A stretch of 64,000 nt of DNA from Isosphaeraceae bacterium (GTDB lineage Bacteria; Planctomycetota; Planctomycetia; Isosphaerales; Isosphaeraceae), in NCBI GenBank assembly GCA_025356435.1, contig JANXSY010000160.1, forward strand, positions 1-64,000. The letters run 5' to 3'. Position 1 is the stretch's first letter. Each line of letters opens with the position of its first letter. The translations under genes and the position numbers were made by a program. Positions 1-10,588 of this stretch are shown in pieces. The notes beneath the pieces were generated by a model that ran no database searches, was not told where the DNA came from, and saw only the letters and a program-made list of their open reading frames with translations.

Positions 1-149
1 GCATCCGTATTGTAACCGAGCTGTCCGTTGCCAAATGTGGTGGTCTCAAACCCACCATTCTGCAGATACCCTGCCTGAGCACCGCCGGATGAACTTATCG
101 CCAGGGTGAGCGTGGCGACACCGATCACGGCCATCTTCTTCAAATTCAT
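1..149 (-). CDS. Secreted protein of unknown function, N-terminal part only
   Basis: Reading leftward from an ATG at 149, the first 49 codons give MNLKKMAVIGVATLTLAISS followed by a small-residue stretch ending AQA, a clear signal peptide, then GYLQNGGFETTTFGNGQLGYNTDA. A GAGGAC ribosome binding site sits six bases before the ATG. The motif with an N/GGFET-like start is typical of planctomycete and cyanobacterial anchored proteins (PEP-CTERM type), where a mature domain begins right after cleavage. The rest of the gene lies outside the window, so any C-terminal sorting signal cannot be checked. The ORF track omits it because it is truncated at the edge. Confidence 0.75.
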   Translation of the reverse strand, partial: MNLKKMAVIGVATLTLAISSSGGAQAGYLQNGGFETTTFGNGQLGYNTD

Positions 150-999
150 TTTTGTCCTCATCGATCTCTAAGCGTTGGCAATGTTAGAAACATACTGACC
201 GCACCTACAACGACGCAGAGTTCGGCATCATATCGGTGACACTGAACCCCAAGGATCGAGCCGGCAATGGGCCACCGAGAGCTTCTCACAACCGTCGAAA
301 TCCAGCTGTCTACTTCGCTAGATCGTATTCGTGAGAAGCTCGTGCGACTTGCACATATTAAGCTTAACCACTACAGGCTTCTTATCAATATTGTTTCGGA
401 AAAACACTCTCTCGTGATGAAAAAATGCAACATAACAAGATACTTCAGCTTGACAAATTGTCTGGATCGGGATGATTTTTTCTGGCGATCGAAGCACTTA
501 TCTATGGATAACCCAGGATTCGAGGCAATTCATTGCCCAGAAGACTCATCAGAGTCTCCAAAAGCGACTTAGCCCAGCTTTCTGGCGTTGTGAGCGAATT
601 CTAAAGATGCCGAGATAGAGAGAATTTCCTAAGCGAACATAGCACTGGGCGGACAGAGCATAACCTCGGTCGGATTATCCCGAACGAGAAGCTCATTTCC
701 CAGACTGCTCAGTCCTTGATGCTGGTTTTGCTCGGATCAGGAGAAAAACGTCAAGTCGAGGCCTTGGCGCGAAGTTTGTCTGTGACTAAATCCTCGCCCT
801 CTCGCTGATTTCCGAGGTAGGCACACGAGCGTTAAACTTTCAGTGAAGATTCTCAATCGATCCGAACTGAGAGTCGCAAGGTGAGATCAAATAGACGTTC
901 GGAGCGCCTTCATGAACATCGGTACGTGTCGTGCATCCAATTAGCAAGCTTTTCGGGACCTGAATCATAAGCCTGAGCCCATGATGCTCGATCGGTTTT
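150..999. other. Gene-poor, lower-GC stretch without a supported gene
   Basis: This stretch is visibly richer in A and T than the rest of the window. The only ORF of note (267..572, 101 codons) has no recognisable domain, no ribosome binding site and codon use unlike neighbouring genes, so it is not called. With the broken transposase next to it, the region reads as decayed mobile DNA or old intergenic debris. The promoter of the leftward secreted protein gene presumably lies just after 150. Confidence 0.5.
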
Positions 1000-1400
1000 G
1001 AGCCTTGGGCCTCGCCGGTCGTGCTGGAGGGGGAGGTTGAATGTAACGAAGTCTATGTGATGGCCGGACGTGAGGAGTATCCAGAGGCGGTCAAAACAGG
1101 CTCTCCCCCCCGGCGGCTTGGTCTACTCCGATAAATAGGACATCGACAGCCGGCTGGTCGAATGGGCTCACTCTTACAAAACTGTCTGCTATGGAAAGCG
1201 CGAGTTCGCTCGTGACGATGACGGGGATGGGTTCTTCAAGGTGCACGTCAACACTCTGGAAGGGCTTTGGTCGCTGCTCCGTTGGTGGCTGCGGCCTCAC
1301 CGAGGAATTCCGCAGGAAAGCCTGCCGCTCTATTCTGTGTTACTTCGAGTTCGTTCACGATGTCCGCGCCAGGGGAAAAAAAGGCTCTTGGGTGCCCTGA
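1000..1400 (+). pseudogene. Remnant of an IS1595-family (ISXO2-like) DDE transposase
   Basis: Three frames together spell the ISXO2-like transposase core. Frame 1 from 1021 gives VLEGEVECNEVYVMAG, matching the family's E-V-E-x-D-E-x-Y-x-x-G block, but the catalytic Asp is an Asn (codon 1045-1047). Frame 2 gives LVYSDK, the second Asp block, followed at once by a stop, then after a gap REFARDDDGDG, HVNTLEGLWSLLRWWLRPHRG, the third-acid block. Frame 3 then gives CYFEFVHDV, the usual C-terminal segment. At least two frameshifts, a stop and a lost catalytic residue show it is dead. No terminal inverted repeats or target duplication were recognised, so the element's ends are unknown. Family assignment is from remembered motif order. 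Confidence 0.75.
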
Positions 1401-1615
1401 TCGGCCAATGGTTGGCACCACCTCGGAATCCATCATGAGGCAACGACTTTGCACGTCACGAGTGCCGTGCCTCTCCACGTTGATGCATCGCCGTTTCGGC
1501 TCAGAACGAATACCGGGTTGGTGCGACCGAAAGGCGGATCGACGGATCGAAATCGGGGTCGAGCGGCCGTAGGGCAGAGTGTTCGAAACGTGGCGTCGTC
1601 GATCGAGACTCCCTT

Positions 1616-5080
<3,465 letters not shown>

Positions 5081-5258
5081 CGCCAGGAATGAGAGAAGGG
5101 TTCTCAAGCCCGATTGCGAGCAAGACCGTACGGCGTCTGATCGATCAGTGCGCCGTTTCCAATCTGTCCCGTAGTCGGGTGAGAACCCTACTCACACGCG
5201 TCGAGCCGATACCGGGTAACCAGATCGGTCGGCTGGCTTAGGGTAACCGTTCAGGCAA
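5081..5258. other. katG downstream region, no gene
   Basis: Between the katG stop and the terminator hairpin no coding sequence is supported. A GGGTAACC sequence occurs twice about 30 bases apart. The whole gap from katG to the tRNA (5081-5635) contains only the terminator and a short transposase-like scrap listed separately. Confidence 0.5.
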
Positions 5259-5307
5259 GCGAGCCAACCACAGCGATGATCGCGGTGGTTGGCTCGCTCT
5301 CTTTTTA
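5259..5307 (+). terminator. Strong Rho-independent terminator downstream of katG
   Basis: GCGAGCCAACCAC (5259-5271) pairs perfectly with GTGGTTGGCTCGC (5285-5297). Inside it GCGAT and ATCGC extend the stem. The hairpin is followed by TCTCTTTTTAG, a T-rich tract on the plus strand. It lies about 180 bases after katG and probably ends that transcript. Confidence 0.85.
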
Positions 5308-5345
5308 GCGTCCCGAAGACGCTCTCCATCAGCTCGCTTCGGAAA
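5270..5345 (-). pseudogene. Short scrap resembling an IS3-type transposase C-terminus
   Basis: On the minus strand this stretch encodes FRSELMESVFGTLKRERANH, which resembles the conserved C-terminal block of IS3-group rve integrases (A-V-M-E-S-F-F-x-T-L-K-x-E). Nothing upstream in any frame continues the integrase core, so at best it is a tiny fossil. It overlaps the terminator stem, which may have arisen from it. The match is short and could be chance. Confidence 0.35.
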
Positions 5346-5635
5346 TGATCGGCCGTCGCCCCGTACGGCCAGCCCTCACCGGTGGCTCGAATTTCACGAT
5401 CGATGAGGAGCCGCTTTTGCTCCTCGCGGACGTCTGCCTCTCCGACTGGGTCACGGACGGGCGGCGGGGTGGATCGTCCCATATTTGTGGGGAAGGTCAG
5501 ACCGGGATTCGCGCGAGGCCGTGGATGCGACCCACCACGATCCGCCCAGACCCGCCCGGAGAACTCGGTGAGCGAGACAGGCCCGCCCGACTCCGTTTGG
5601 GGACGGAAGGGGCGAGCCTGTGTTTGCTCAGTCAA

Positions 5636-5985
5636 TGCGGCCCGCAGGATTCGAACCTGCAACCAAGGGATTCAAGCGCCCTCGCGTTTCCACGAGGCTT
5701 GGACTATCTCACCCTCCCCACTCGCCCGCGAGCGGGTCTGCGTGGAGGCCGGGGGCTCGTCGGCGGGGGTTATTGTTGGGACTCACCCCGCTAGTCTCTG
5801 AACCTTCCTGGCCACCGATGCCCGGCCAGGCTCGGCTGCGGATTGCCTTGCGACCGCCTATCGGACGTTCCCGCGAGACGGACGTTTAGGTTTCCCGCAA
5901 TTCACCCGGTTCGCATCCGGAGGTTACCCCCCGGTGCCACCTTTTCCTTGATGAGTCCCCTGCTCTACCGTTGAGCTAGGGCCGC
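5636..5985 (-). tRNA. tRNA with CAU anticodon, probably tRNA-Ile2, interrupted by a group I intron
   Basis: Read on the minus strand, the 5' exon (5985-5951) is GCGGCCC TA GCTC AACGGTA GAGC A GGGGA CTCAT and the 3' exon (5672-5636) is AA TCCCT TGGTT GCAGG TTCGAAT CCTGC GGGCCGC A. Joined, they give a full cloverleaf: a perfect 7-bp acceptor stem, a 4-bp D stem, an anticodon stem GGGGA/TCCCT, loop CTCATAA, and a 5-bp T stem. CCA is not encoded. The anticodon is CAU. The CTCATAA loop with the UUGGUUGCAGG variable and T region matches remembered tRNA-Ile(CAU), which needs lysidine at position 34, better than elongator Met; elongator Met remains possible. The intron sits directly after the anticodon. 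Confidence 0.9.
5673..5950 (-). ncRNA. Group I self-splicing intron (IC3-like) in the CAU tRNA
   Basis: The 278-base insertion follows the U of the CAU anticodon and ends with G, as group I introns require. An internal guide GUG (in AAAAGGUGGC) can pair with exon CAU, putting a U-G wobble at the 5' splice site. Core elements are visible in order: GAATTGCGGGAAACCTAAA (P3/P4 start), GGCAATCCGCAGCCGAGCC, GAAGGTTCAGAGACTAG (R/P7 5' strand) and GAGATAGTCC (S/P7 3' strand). These closely resemble the Azoarcus tRNA-Ile(CAU) intron. A P9-type hairpin CCTCGTG-GAAA-CGCGAGG carries a GNRA tetraloop. No homing endonuclease is encoded. Secondary structure was judged by eye. Confidence 0.9.
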
Positions 5986-6002
5986 ATGTCTCTATCTTCA
6001 AG

Positions 6003-6042
6003 CAAGATCGAGGACGATGCAAGGGCATCGTCCTCGATCTTG
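6003..6042. terminator. Perfect 18-bp hairpin between desaturase gene and tRNA
   Basis: CAAGATCGAGGACGATGC and GCATCGTCCTCGATCTTG are exact inverted copies separated by AAGG. The hairpin starts 37 bases after the desaturase stop and ends just before the tRNA 5' end, all read leftward. It lacks a T tract on either side, so it may be a weak terminator, a processing site or an RNA-stability element. Confidence 0.55.
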
Positions 6043-6079
6043 AATCCAGATTCGTGCGAACTCACGGGCGACGGGCCGA

Positions 6080-7048
6080 TCAGTTGGCGGCGGTCGCGAG
6101 TTCGGGCTCTTCGTCCTTGTGAGACGCGTCGTGAACCCGAGCCTCCAGGTCGAGCGGACGTATCTCCAGGGGAGAGACGACGTTCGCAACTTTGGGCATC
6201 TTGATCGTGTGAACCAGACCGACCCAGGAGAGTGCCTTGATCGCCATGTAGGTCATGTCAATTTCCCACCAGGCGGTCCCGTGCCTGGCCGACGTCTGGA
6301 ACGCGTGATGGTTGTTATGCCAGCCTTCACCGTAAGTGACAATCGCGACCCACCAGAGGTTCGTCGAGTCGTCGCGGGTTTCGTGGGTCCGGTAGCCCCA
6401 GACGTGGGTGGCGGAGTTGACCAGCCAGGTCGCGTGGAGGACGAGAACCGTGCGGAGGAAGCCGCCCCAGACCAGCCACGACATCCCCAGCTTCGGCGAG
6501 AACAGGTTGCCGACCAGGTAGAGGCCGACGAACAGGAGCAAGGGGAAGATGAGGTGATTCTTGTCGAGGAAGACGTGGACCTTGTCGCGTTCGAGGTCCG
6601 GCGTCCACTTCCGGTAGTATTCCGGGGTGTGGCGCGAGGTGATGTCGGGGGTCATGAACCAGAACATGTGGGCCCAGCCGAAGCTCCGGCGAGGGGTATG
6701 AGCGTCTTCATCGGTATCAGAGTGGGCGTGGTGCCGGCGATGGTCAGCGACCCAACCAATCGCGCCGCCTTCGCTGGCGCAACAACCGATGATCGTGAGC
6801 AAGTATTCGAAGGCCTTGGGACGGCAGACGAAGCTCCGGTGCGTGAGCAGCCGGTGATAGGTCATGCAGATGCCGACCCCACCCGTCAGCCAGTGCAGGA
6901 TGAAGAGCAGTGCCACTCCAGACCACGAGAAGTTGCCCGGAAAGAGTGCCAGGAGAGCCCCAACGTGGAGGGCTCCGATCCAGATGAGTGGACCCCAGGC
7001 AATATAACCGTTGGATGTCTCGGGGGTGTTTGTCGTCGTGGTCGCCAT
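6080..7048 (-). CDS. Membrane fatty acid (acyl-CoA / acyl-lipid) desaturase
   Basis: A 322-residue integral membrane desaturase that introduces a cis double bond, probably at the delta-9 position, using a diiron centre held by histidines. The three histidine boxes are present: HRLLTH (65-70), HRRHH (103-107) and HNNHH (244-248), with hydrophobic segments around residues 18-60, 165-182 and 190-210. An AAGG motif precedes the ATG. It is followed on the same strand by a hairpin and the tRNA. It is unrelated to the soluble acyl-ACP desaturase at 46.4 kb, so the organism has two routes to unsaturated chains. The electron donor is not encoded nearby. Substrate (CoA or lipid linked) cannot be settled from sequence. 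Confidence 0.92.
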   Translation of the reverse strand: MATTTTNTPETSNGYIAWGPLIWIGALHVGALLALFPGNFSWSGVALLFILHWLTGGVGICMTYHRLLTHRSFVCRPKAFEYLLTIIGCCASEGGAIGWVADHRRHHAHSDTDEDAHTPRRSFGWAHMFWFMTPDITSRHTPEYYRKWTPDLERDKVHVFLDKNHLIFPLLLFVGLYLVGNLFSPKLGMSWLVWGGFLRTVLVLHATWLVNSATHVWGYRTHETRDDSTNLWWVAIVTYGEGWHNNHHAFQTSARHGTAWWEIDMTYMAIKALSWVGLVHTIKMPKVANVVSPLEIRPLDLEARVHDASHKDEEPELATAAN

Positions 7049-7375
7049 TCGTAACCTTGTCTCGTGGTGGGAATCGGGTACCCCGCGGGCGGACCCAGAT
7101 TCGTCCGCTTGCGGCTCGAAGTGTGGACTTGCTACGGTGTTACCGCTGAAGTTTCCGAGAGGAGCCCAGGCCTAGAGCCGACTCCCGCCCAGACTAAAGG
7201 ACGGAATCACGCTCGCGGATCGCCTCGAAATCTTGCCGTGTGGGGGGAATTCAGCGGGCCTGGGTGACGAGCGGAATAAGAGTCTAACTATTTTGCGTCG
7301 ACCAACCAGTCTTCTTTTTCACAATTTTTTTCAACTCCTCTCGCCGTGAGAGGTTTCTCAGAGGGTAATCTCGCG
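7049..7375. promoter_or_regulatory. Divergent promoter region between desaturase and alcohol dehydrogenase
   Basis: About 330 bases separate two divergently read genes, so both promoters should lie here. An A/T-rich segment near 7305-7335 (TTCTTTTTCACAATTTTTTTC) is the most promoter-like part. No operator, riboswitch or extra gene is recognisable; the 67-codon plus-strand ORF at 7064 has no support. Confidence 0.4.
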
Positions 7376-8320
7376 ATGCGAGGCGTCTTTTTCGACGGCA
7401 GCTCAGTCCACCTCCGCCGCGACCTTCCCGATCCGGCTGTTTGTGCGGGAGAGACACTCGTCAGAGTCCGCCGGGCCGGCATCTGCGAGACCGACCTTCA
7501 AATTGCGCGGGGGTACATGGGCTTTCGCGGTGTCCTTGGCCATGAATTCGTTGGCGAGACCTCTGAAGGCAGGCGAGTTACAGCCGAGATCAATAACGCT
7601 TGCCAGACCTGCGAGACCTGCCGAGCGGGCCGACAGAACCATTGCCCGAGTCGGACGGTGCTAGGGATTTTAAACCACGACGGCGCGATGGCAGACTACG
7701 TCGCGGTCAGTACCCGCAATCTTCACGCGATCCCCGACATCATCGACGACCGCTGCGCCGTGTTCATCGAGCCGCTGGCGGCGGCCTTTCGGATGATCGA
7801 GCAGGCCGAGGTCGGCTACGGAACGTCGATCGCCGTCATCGGCGACGGCAAGCTGGGGCTCCTCTGCACCTGGGTCGCGCGATCGTCCGGGGCGCGGGTG
7901 ACGCTGATCGGCAAGCATCCCGAGAAGTTGCGAGTCGCGGGCGAGGACGTCCAGATCGTCCACCTCGACGAAGTCGAAAGGTTGCGAGCGACGTTCGACT
8001 TCGTCGCCGATTGCACCGGCTCACCGACCGGCTTTCCGCTCGCCCTGAAGCTCGTCCGCCCATGCGGCACCGTGATCCTCAAGACCACAGTCGCGGGCGA
8101 CTACACCATAAACCTCGCCCCAGTCGTCATCGACGAAGTGACAATCATCGGTTCTCGTTGCGGCCCCTTCCCCCGCGCCATCGCAGCGCTGGCGACGCGT
8201 GAGATTGACGTCACTCCCCTCATCGGGGCCGAGTTGAATCTGGACGACGCCGAGAGGGCGTTCCAGCTTGCGGGCGAGAGGGGGGCCAGGAAGGTGCTAT
8301 TGGACATGCACTCGAAGTAA
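7376..8320 (+). CDS. Zinc-dependent medium-chain alcohol dehydrogenase
   Basis: A 314-residue MDR-family dehydrogenase related to threonine and alcohol dehydrogenases. The catalytic zinc ligands are Cys37 (GICETD) and His56-Glu57 (GHEF). The structural zinc site CQTCETCRAGRQNHC has four cysteines at 76, 79, 82 and 90. A Rossmann domain begins near AVIGDGKLG for NAD(P) binding. I chose the second ATG of the ORF (7376), preceded by GAGGG, because the alignment of the family begins at MRGVFFDG; the ORF track start at 7346 adds ten residues. It is slightly short for the family. Substrate is unknown; no pathway neighbour identifies it. Confidence 0.88.
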   Translation: MRGVFFDGSSVHLRRDLPDPAVCAGETLVRVRRAGICETDLQIARGYMGFRGVLGHEFVGETSEGRRVTAEINNACQTCETCRAGRQNHCPSRTVLGILNHDGAMADYVAVSTRNLHAIPDIIDDRCAVFIEPLAAAFRMIEQAEVGYGTSIAVIGDGKLGLLCTWVARSSGARVTLIGKHPEKLRVAGEDVQIVHLDEVERLRATFDFVADCTGSPTGFPLALKLVRPCGTVILKTTVAGDYTINLAPVVIDEVTIIGSRCGPFPRAIAALATREIDVTPLIGAELNLDDAERAFQLAGERGARKVLLDMHSK

Positions 8321-8339
8321 GAGCGTCAATTATCTCCGA

Positions 8340-10262
8340 CTAAATATCGATATCTTTAGCCGTATAAGCCTCTGACATGATGAATTGATAGCGTGCCTCG
8401 GGCTCTTTACCCATGAGGTCGGTGACAGTCCGCTCGGTGTAGGGGCGGTCGTCTTCGGGAACGCCGACGCGTAAAAGCCGGCGCTTGTCGGGGTCGAGGG
8501 TCGTCTGATAGAGGAGCTGGGCGGGCATCTCGCCGAGACCTTTGAAGCGGGTGATGTTGGGCTTGGCGTTCTTGGGGAGCTTGGCGAGAATCCGGTCTCG
8601 CTGGGCGTCGTCGGCCGCCCATTGGGTGTCCTGGCCGTGGGTGATCTTGTAGAGCGGCGGGCAGGCGAGATAGATCCGGCCGTCTTCGAAGAGCCTCGGC
8701 AGGTGTCGGTAGAAGAAGGTGAGCAAGAGAGTCGCGATGTGGTGGCCGTCGCTGTCAGCGTCGGTGAGAAGGATGACCTTGCCGTAGCGAAGCCGGGACT
8801 GGTCGTACTGGTCATCCATCCCGCAGCCGAGCGCGCTCACGATGTCGGTGAGTTCTTTATTCTCGAGCACCTTCGCCTTGCCGGCCTGCTCGGCGTTGAG
8901 AACTTTCCCCTTGAGCGGGAGGATGGCCTGGGTGTCGCGGTTCCTCCCCTGCTTGGCTGACCCGCCCGCGCTGTCACCTTCAACGATGAACAGTTCGGAT
9001 CGTTCGGGATCAGTGGTGTCGCAGTCGTGGAGCTTGCCGGGCAGGGTCAGCCGGTTCGAGATCGCCGTCTTGCGGCGTACCTGCGAAGCTGCCGCGCGGC
9101 TCGCTTCGCGGGCCTTTGCCGCCTGGATCACCCGGGCCGCGATCGCGTCACCGACGCTCCGGTTCTTGAGCAAGAAGTCTTCGAGCCGGGGTCGGACCAT
9201 GGTCTCGATCTGGTTGCGGACTTCCGGGTTGTTGAGCCGGCCCTTGGTCTGACCCTGGAATTGCGGCTCGTGCAGGCAGACGGAGAGGATCGCGGTCAGA
9301 CCCTCACTGATATCCTCACCCTTAATTTCCATGCCTTTTTTGAGCAGTTCATGATCTTTCATGTACCGCTGCACCGCCGCCCGGACCGCGGCGCGGAGGC
9401 CCTGCTCGTGGGTGCCGCCATCTCGCGTCGGGATCGTGTTGACGAAGGATCGGAGATGTTCGTCGGTCGCCTCGGTCCAGATCAACGCGACGTGACAGCG
9501 CAGGCCTGTGTCGGCGTCTTCGCGTTCCAGCACGAACGGCATTTCGGTGACGCGTGTGTCTCCACGCGCCTGGTTGATCGCCGCGAGGAAGTCGACGACA
9601 CCGCCGGCGTGGCGGAACTCGGTCGTCGCGCCGACCTTCTCGTTGTTGAATTGAATGACCAGACCTTTATTCAGGTAGGTCTTCACGTCAAGACGTTCGG
9701 CGATGACCTCGGGATCATACGCGGTGTCGCGGAAAATTTCGGGGTCGGGCGTGAACGTGACGGTCGTTCCCGTCCCCCGCGCCGGCTCGCCTGGCGTGAC
9801 GGGGCCGATCGGCTTGCCCTTGCGATAGATCTGCGTATAAGTGATTCCGTCGCGACGCACCTGCGCTTCGAGCTGCTTGCTGAGGGCGTTGACGACGCTC
9901 GCGCCGACGCCGTGGAGGCCGCCGGCCACCTTGTAGGCATCGTTGTCGAACTTGCCGCCCGCGTGCAGGGTCGTGAAGATGACCTCGAGCGCACTCAGAC
10001 CCGACTTGGCGTGCTTGTCGACGGGGATTCCTCGGCCATTATCGGAGACGGTGATCGTCTTGCCGTCTTTGCCGAGCGAGACGACGATCCGCGAGGCGTG
10101 GCCGTTCATCACCTCGTCGACCGAGTTGTCGACGATTTCCCAGAGCAGGTGATGCAGCCCGTCTTTATCGACGCCGCCAATATACATGCCGGGCCGTCGC
10201 CTGACGGCTTCCAGGCCCTCAAGGATGCTGATGGAGTCGGCGTTATAGGTTCCGGACGACAT
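8340..10262 (-). CDS. Type IIA DNA topoisomerase subunit B (GyrB/ParE-like)
   Basis: The 640-residue ATPase subunit of a DNA gyrase or topoisomerase IV. The GHKL ATPase shows EIVDNSVDEV, the GxG lid (GGLHGVGASVVNAL) and the QTK-like loop region (QFQGQTKGRLNN). The Toprim domain shows FIVEGDSAGGSAKQGRNRDTQAILPLKGKVLN and the metal site DADSDGHHIATLLLTFFYRH. The ending contains the usual RFKGLGEMPAQLL. It lies downstream of the A subunit on the same strand, separated by 326 bases, so the two probably act as one heterotetramer. Gyrase B normally has DADVDGAHI; the variation here plus the partner lacking a GyrA box favours a topoisomerase IV-like decatenase, though this is inference. Confidence 0.93.
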   Translation of the reverse strand: MSSGTYNADSISILEGLEAVRRRPGMYIGGVDKDGLHHLLWEIVDNSVDEVMNGHASRIVVSLGKDGKTITVSDNGRGIPVDKHAKSGLSALEVIFTTLHAGGKFDNDAYKVAGGLHGVGASVVNALSKQLEAQVRRDGITYTQIYRKGKPIGPVTPGEPARGTGTTVTFTPDPEIFRDTAYDPEVIAERLDVKTYLNKGLVIQFNNEKVGATTEFRHAGGVVDFLAAINQARGDTRVTEMPFVLEREDADTGLRCHVALIWTEATDEHLRSFVNTIPTRDGGTHEQGLRAAVRAAVQRYMKDHELLKKGMEIKGEDISEGLTAILSVCLHEPQFQGQTKGRLNNPEVRNQIETMVRPRLEDFLLKNRSVGDAIAARVIQAAKAREASRAAASQVRRKTAISNRLTLPGKLHDCDTTDPERSELFIVEGDSAGGSAKQGRNRDTQAILPLKGKVLNAEQAGKAKVLENKELTDIVSALGCGMDDQYDQSRLRYGKVILLTDADSDGHHIATLLLTFFYRHLPRLFEDGRIYLACPPLYKITHGQDTQWAADDAQRDRILAKLPKNAKPNITRFKGLGEMPAQLLYQTTLDPDKRRLLRVGVPEDDRPYTERTVTDLMGKEPEARYQFIMSEAYTAKDIDI

Positions 10263-10588
10263 GCTCTTGGACTCGTTCCGCAGGGGTAAGGGGCGGGATT
10301 CGATTCAAACCAGCGTCGGAAAATCTTGTTTTCGACCCAGCACCCAGCCGGGCGCGACGTTGCGCCTCGCAGGGTCAAACTGCCCGTCATTCCGACTTCG
10401 ACGATCAGAAAGACGGGCAGGAATTCGGCAAGCTCAGGTTCGTCTCCCAATCCATCGGGTCCGATCATCAACGCGAATCGAAATATTGCCGCAACGGCCA
10501 ATGACAGTGTATAGGCCGGAATCGCCGAAGGCCCAGCCCTCGACGACGGATTCCAGAGGGCTCTCTTTCATAAGAACCTCTGTATTTC
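10263..10588. other. Intergenic gap inside the topoisomerase gene pair
   Basis: No gene is supported; the 130-codon minus-strand ORF running through it continues into the B-subunit gene in another frame and is a shadow. A weak inverted repeat CTGCCCGTC (10380-10388) / GACGGGCAG (10412-10420) could be a terminator or attenuator between the two subunits, but it lacks a proper T tract. The B subunit may have its own promoter here. Confidence 0.4.

Noticed and set aside
267-572. 101-codon plus-strand ORF in the low-GC desert
   Set aside because: No ribosome binding site or domain, and codon use unlike the genome; open frames are easy to find in A/T-rich DNA of this length.
9027-10289. 420-codon plus-strand ORF over the topoisomerase B gene
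   Set aside because: It is antisense to a gene with full family motifs; its protein is Arg/Val/Gly-rich with no domain, a typical GC-bias shadow.
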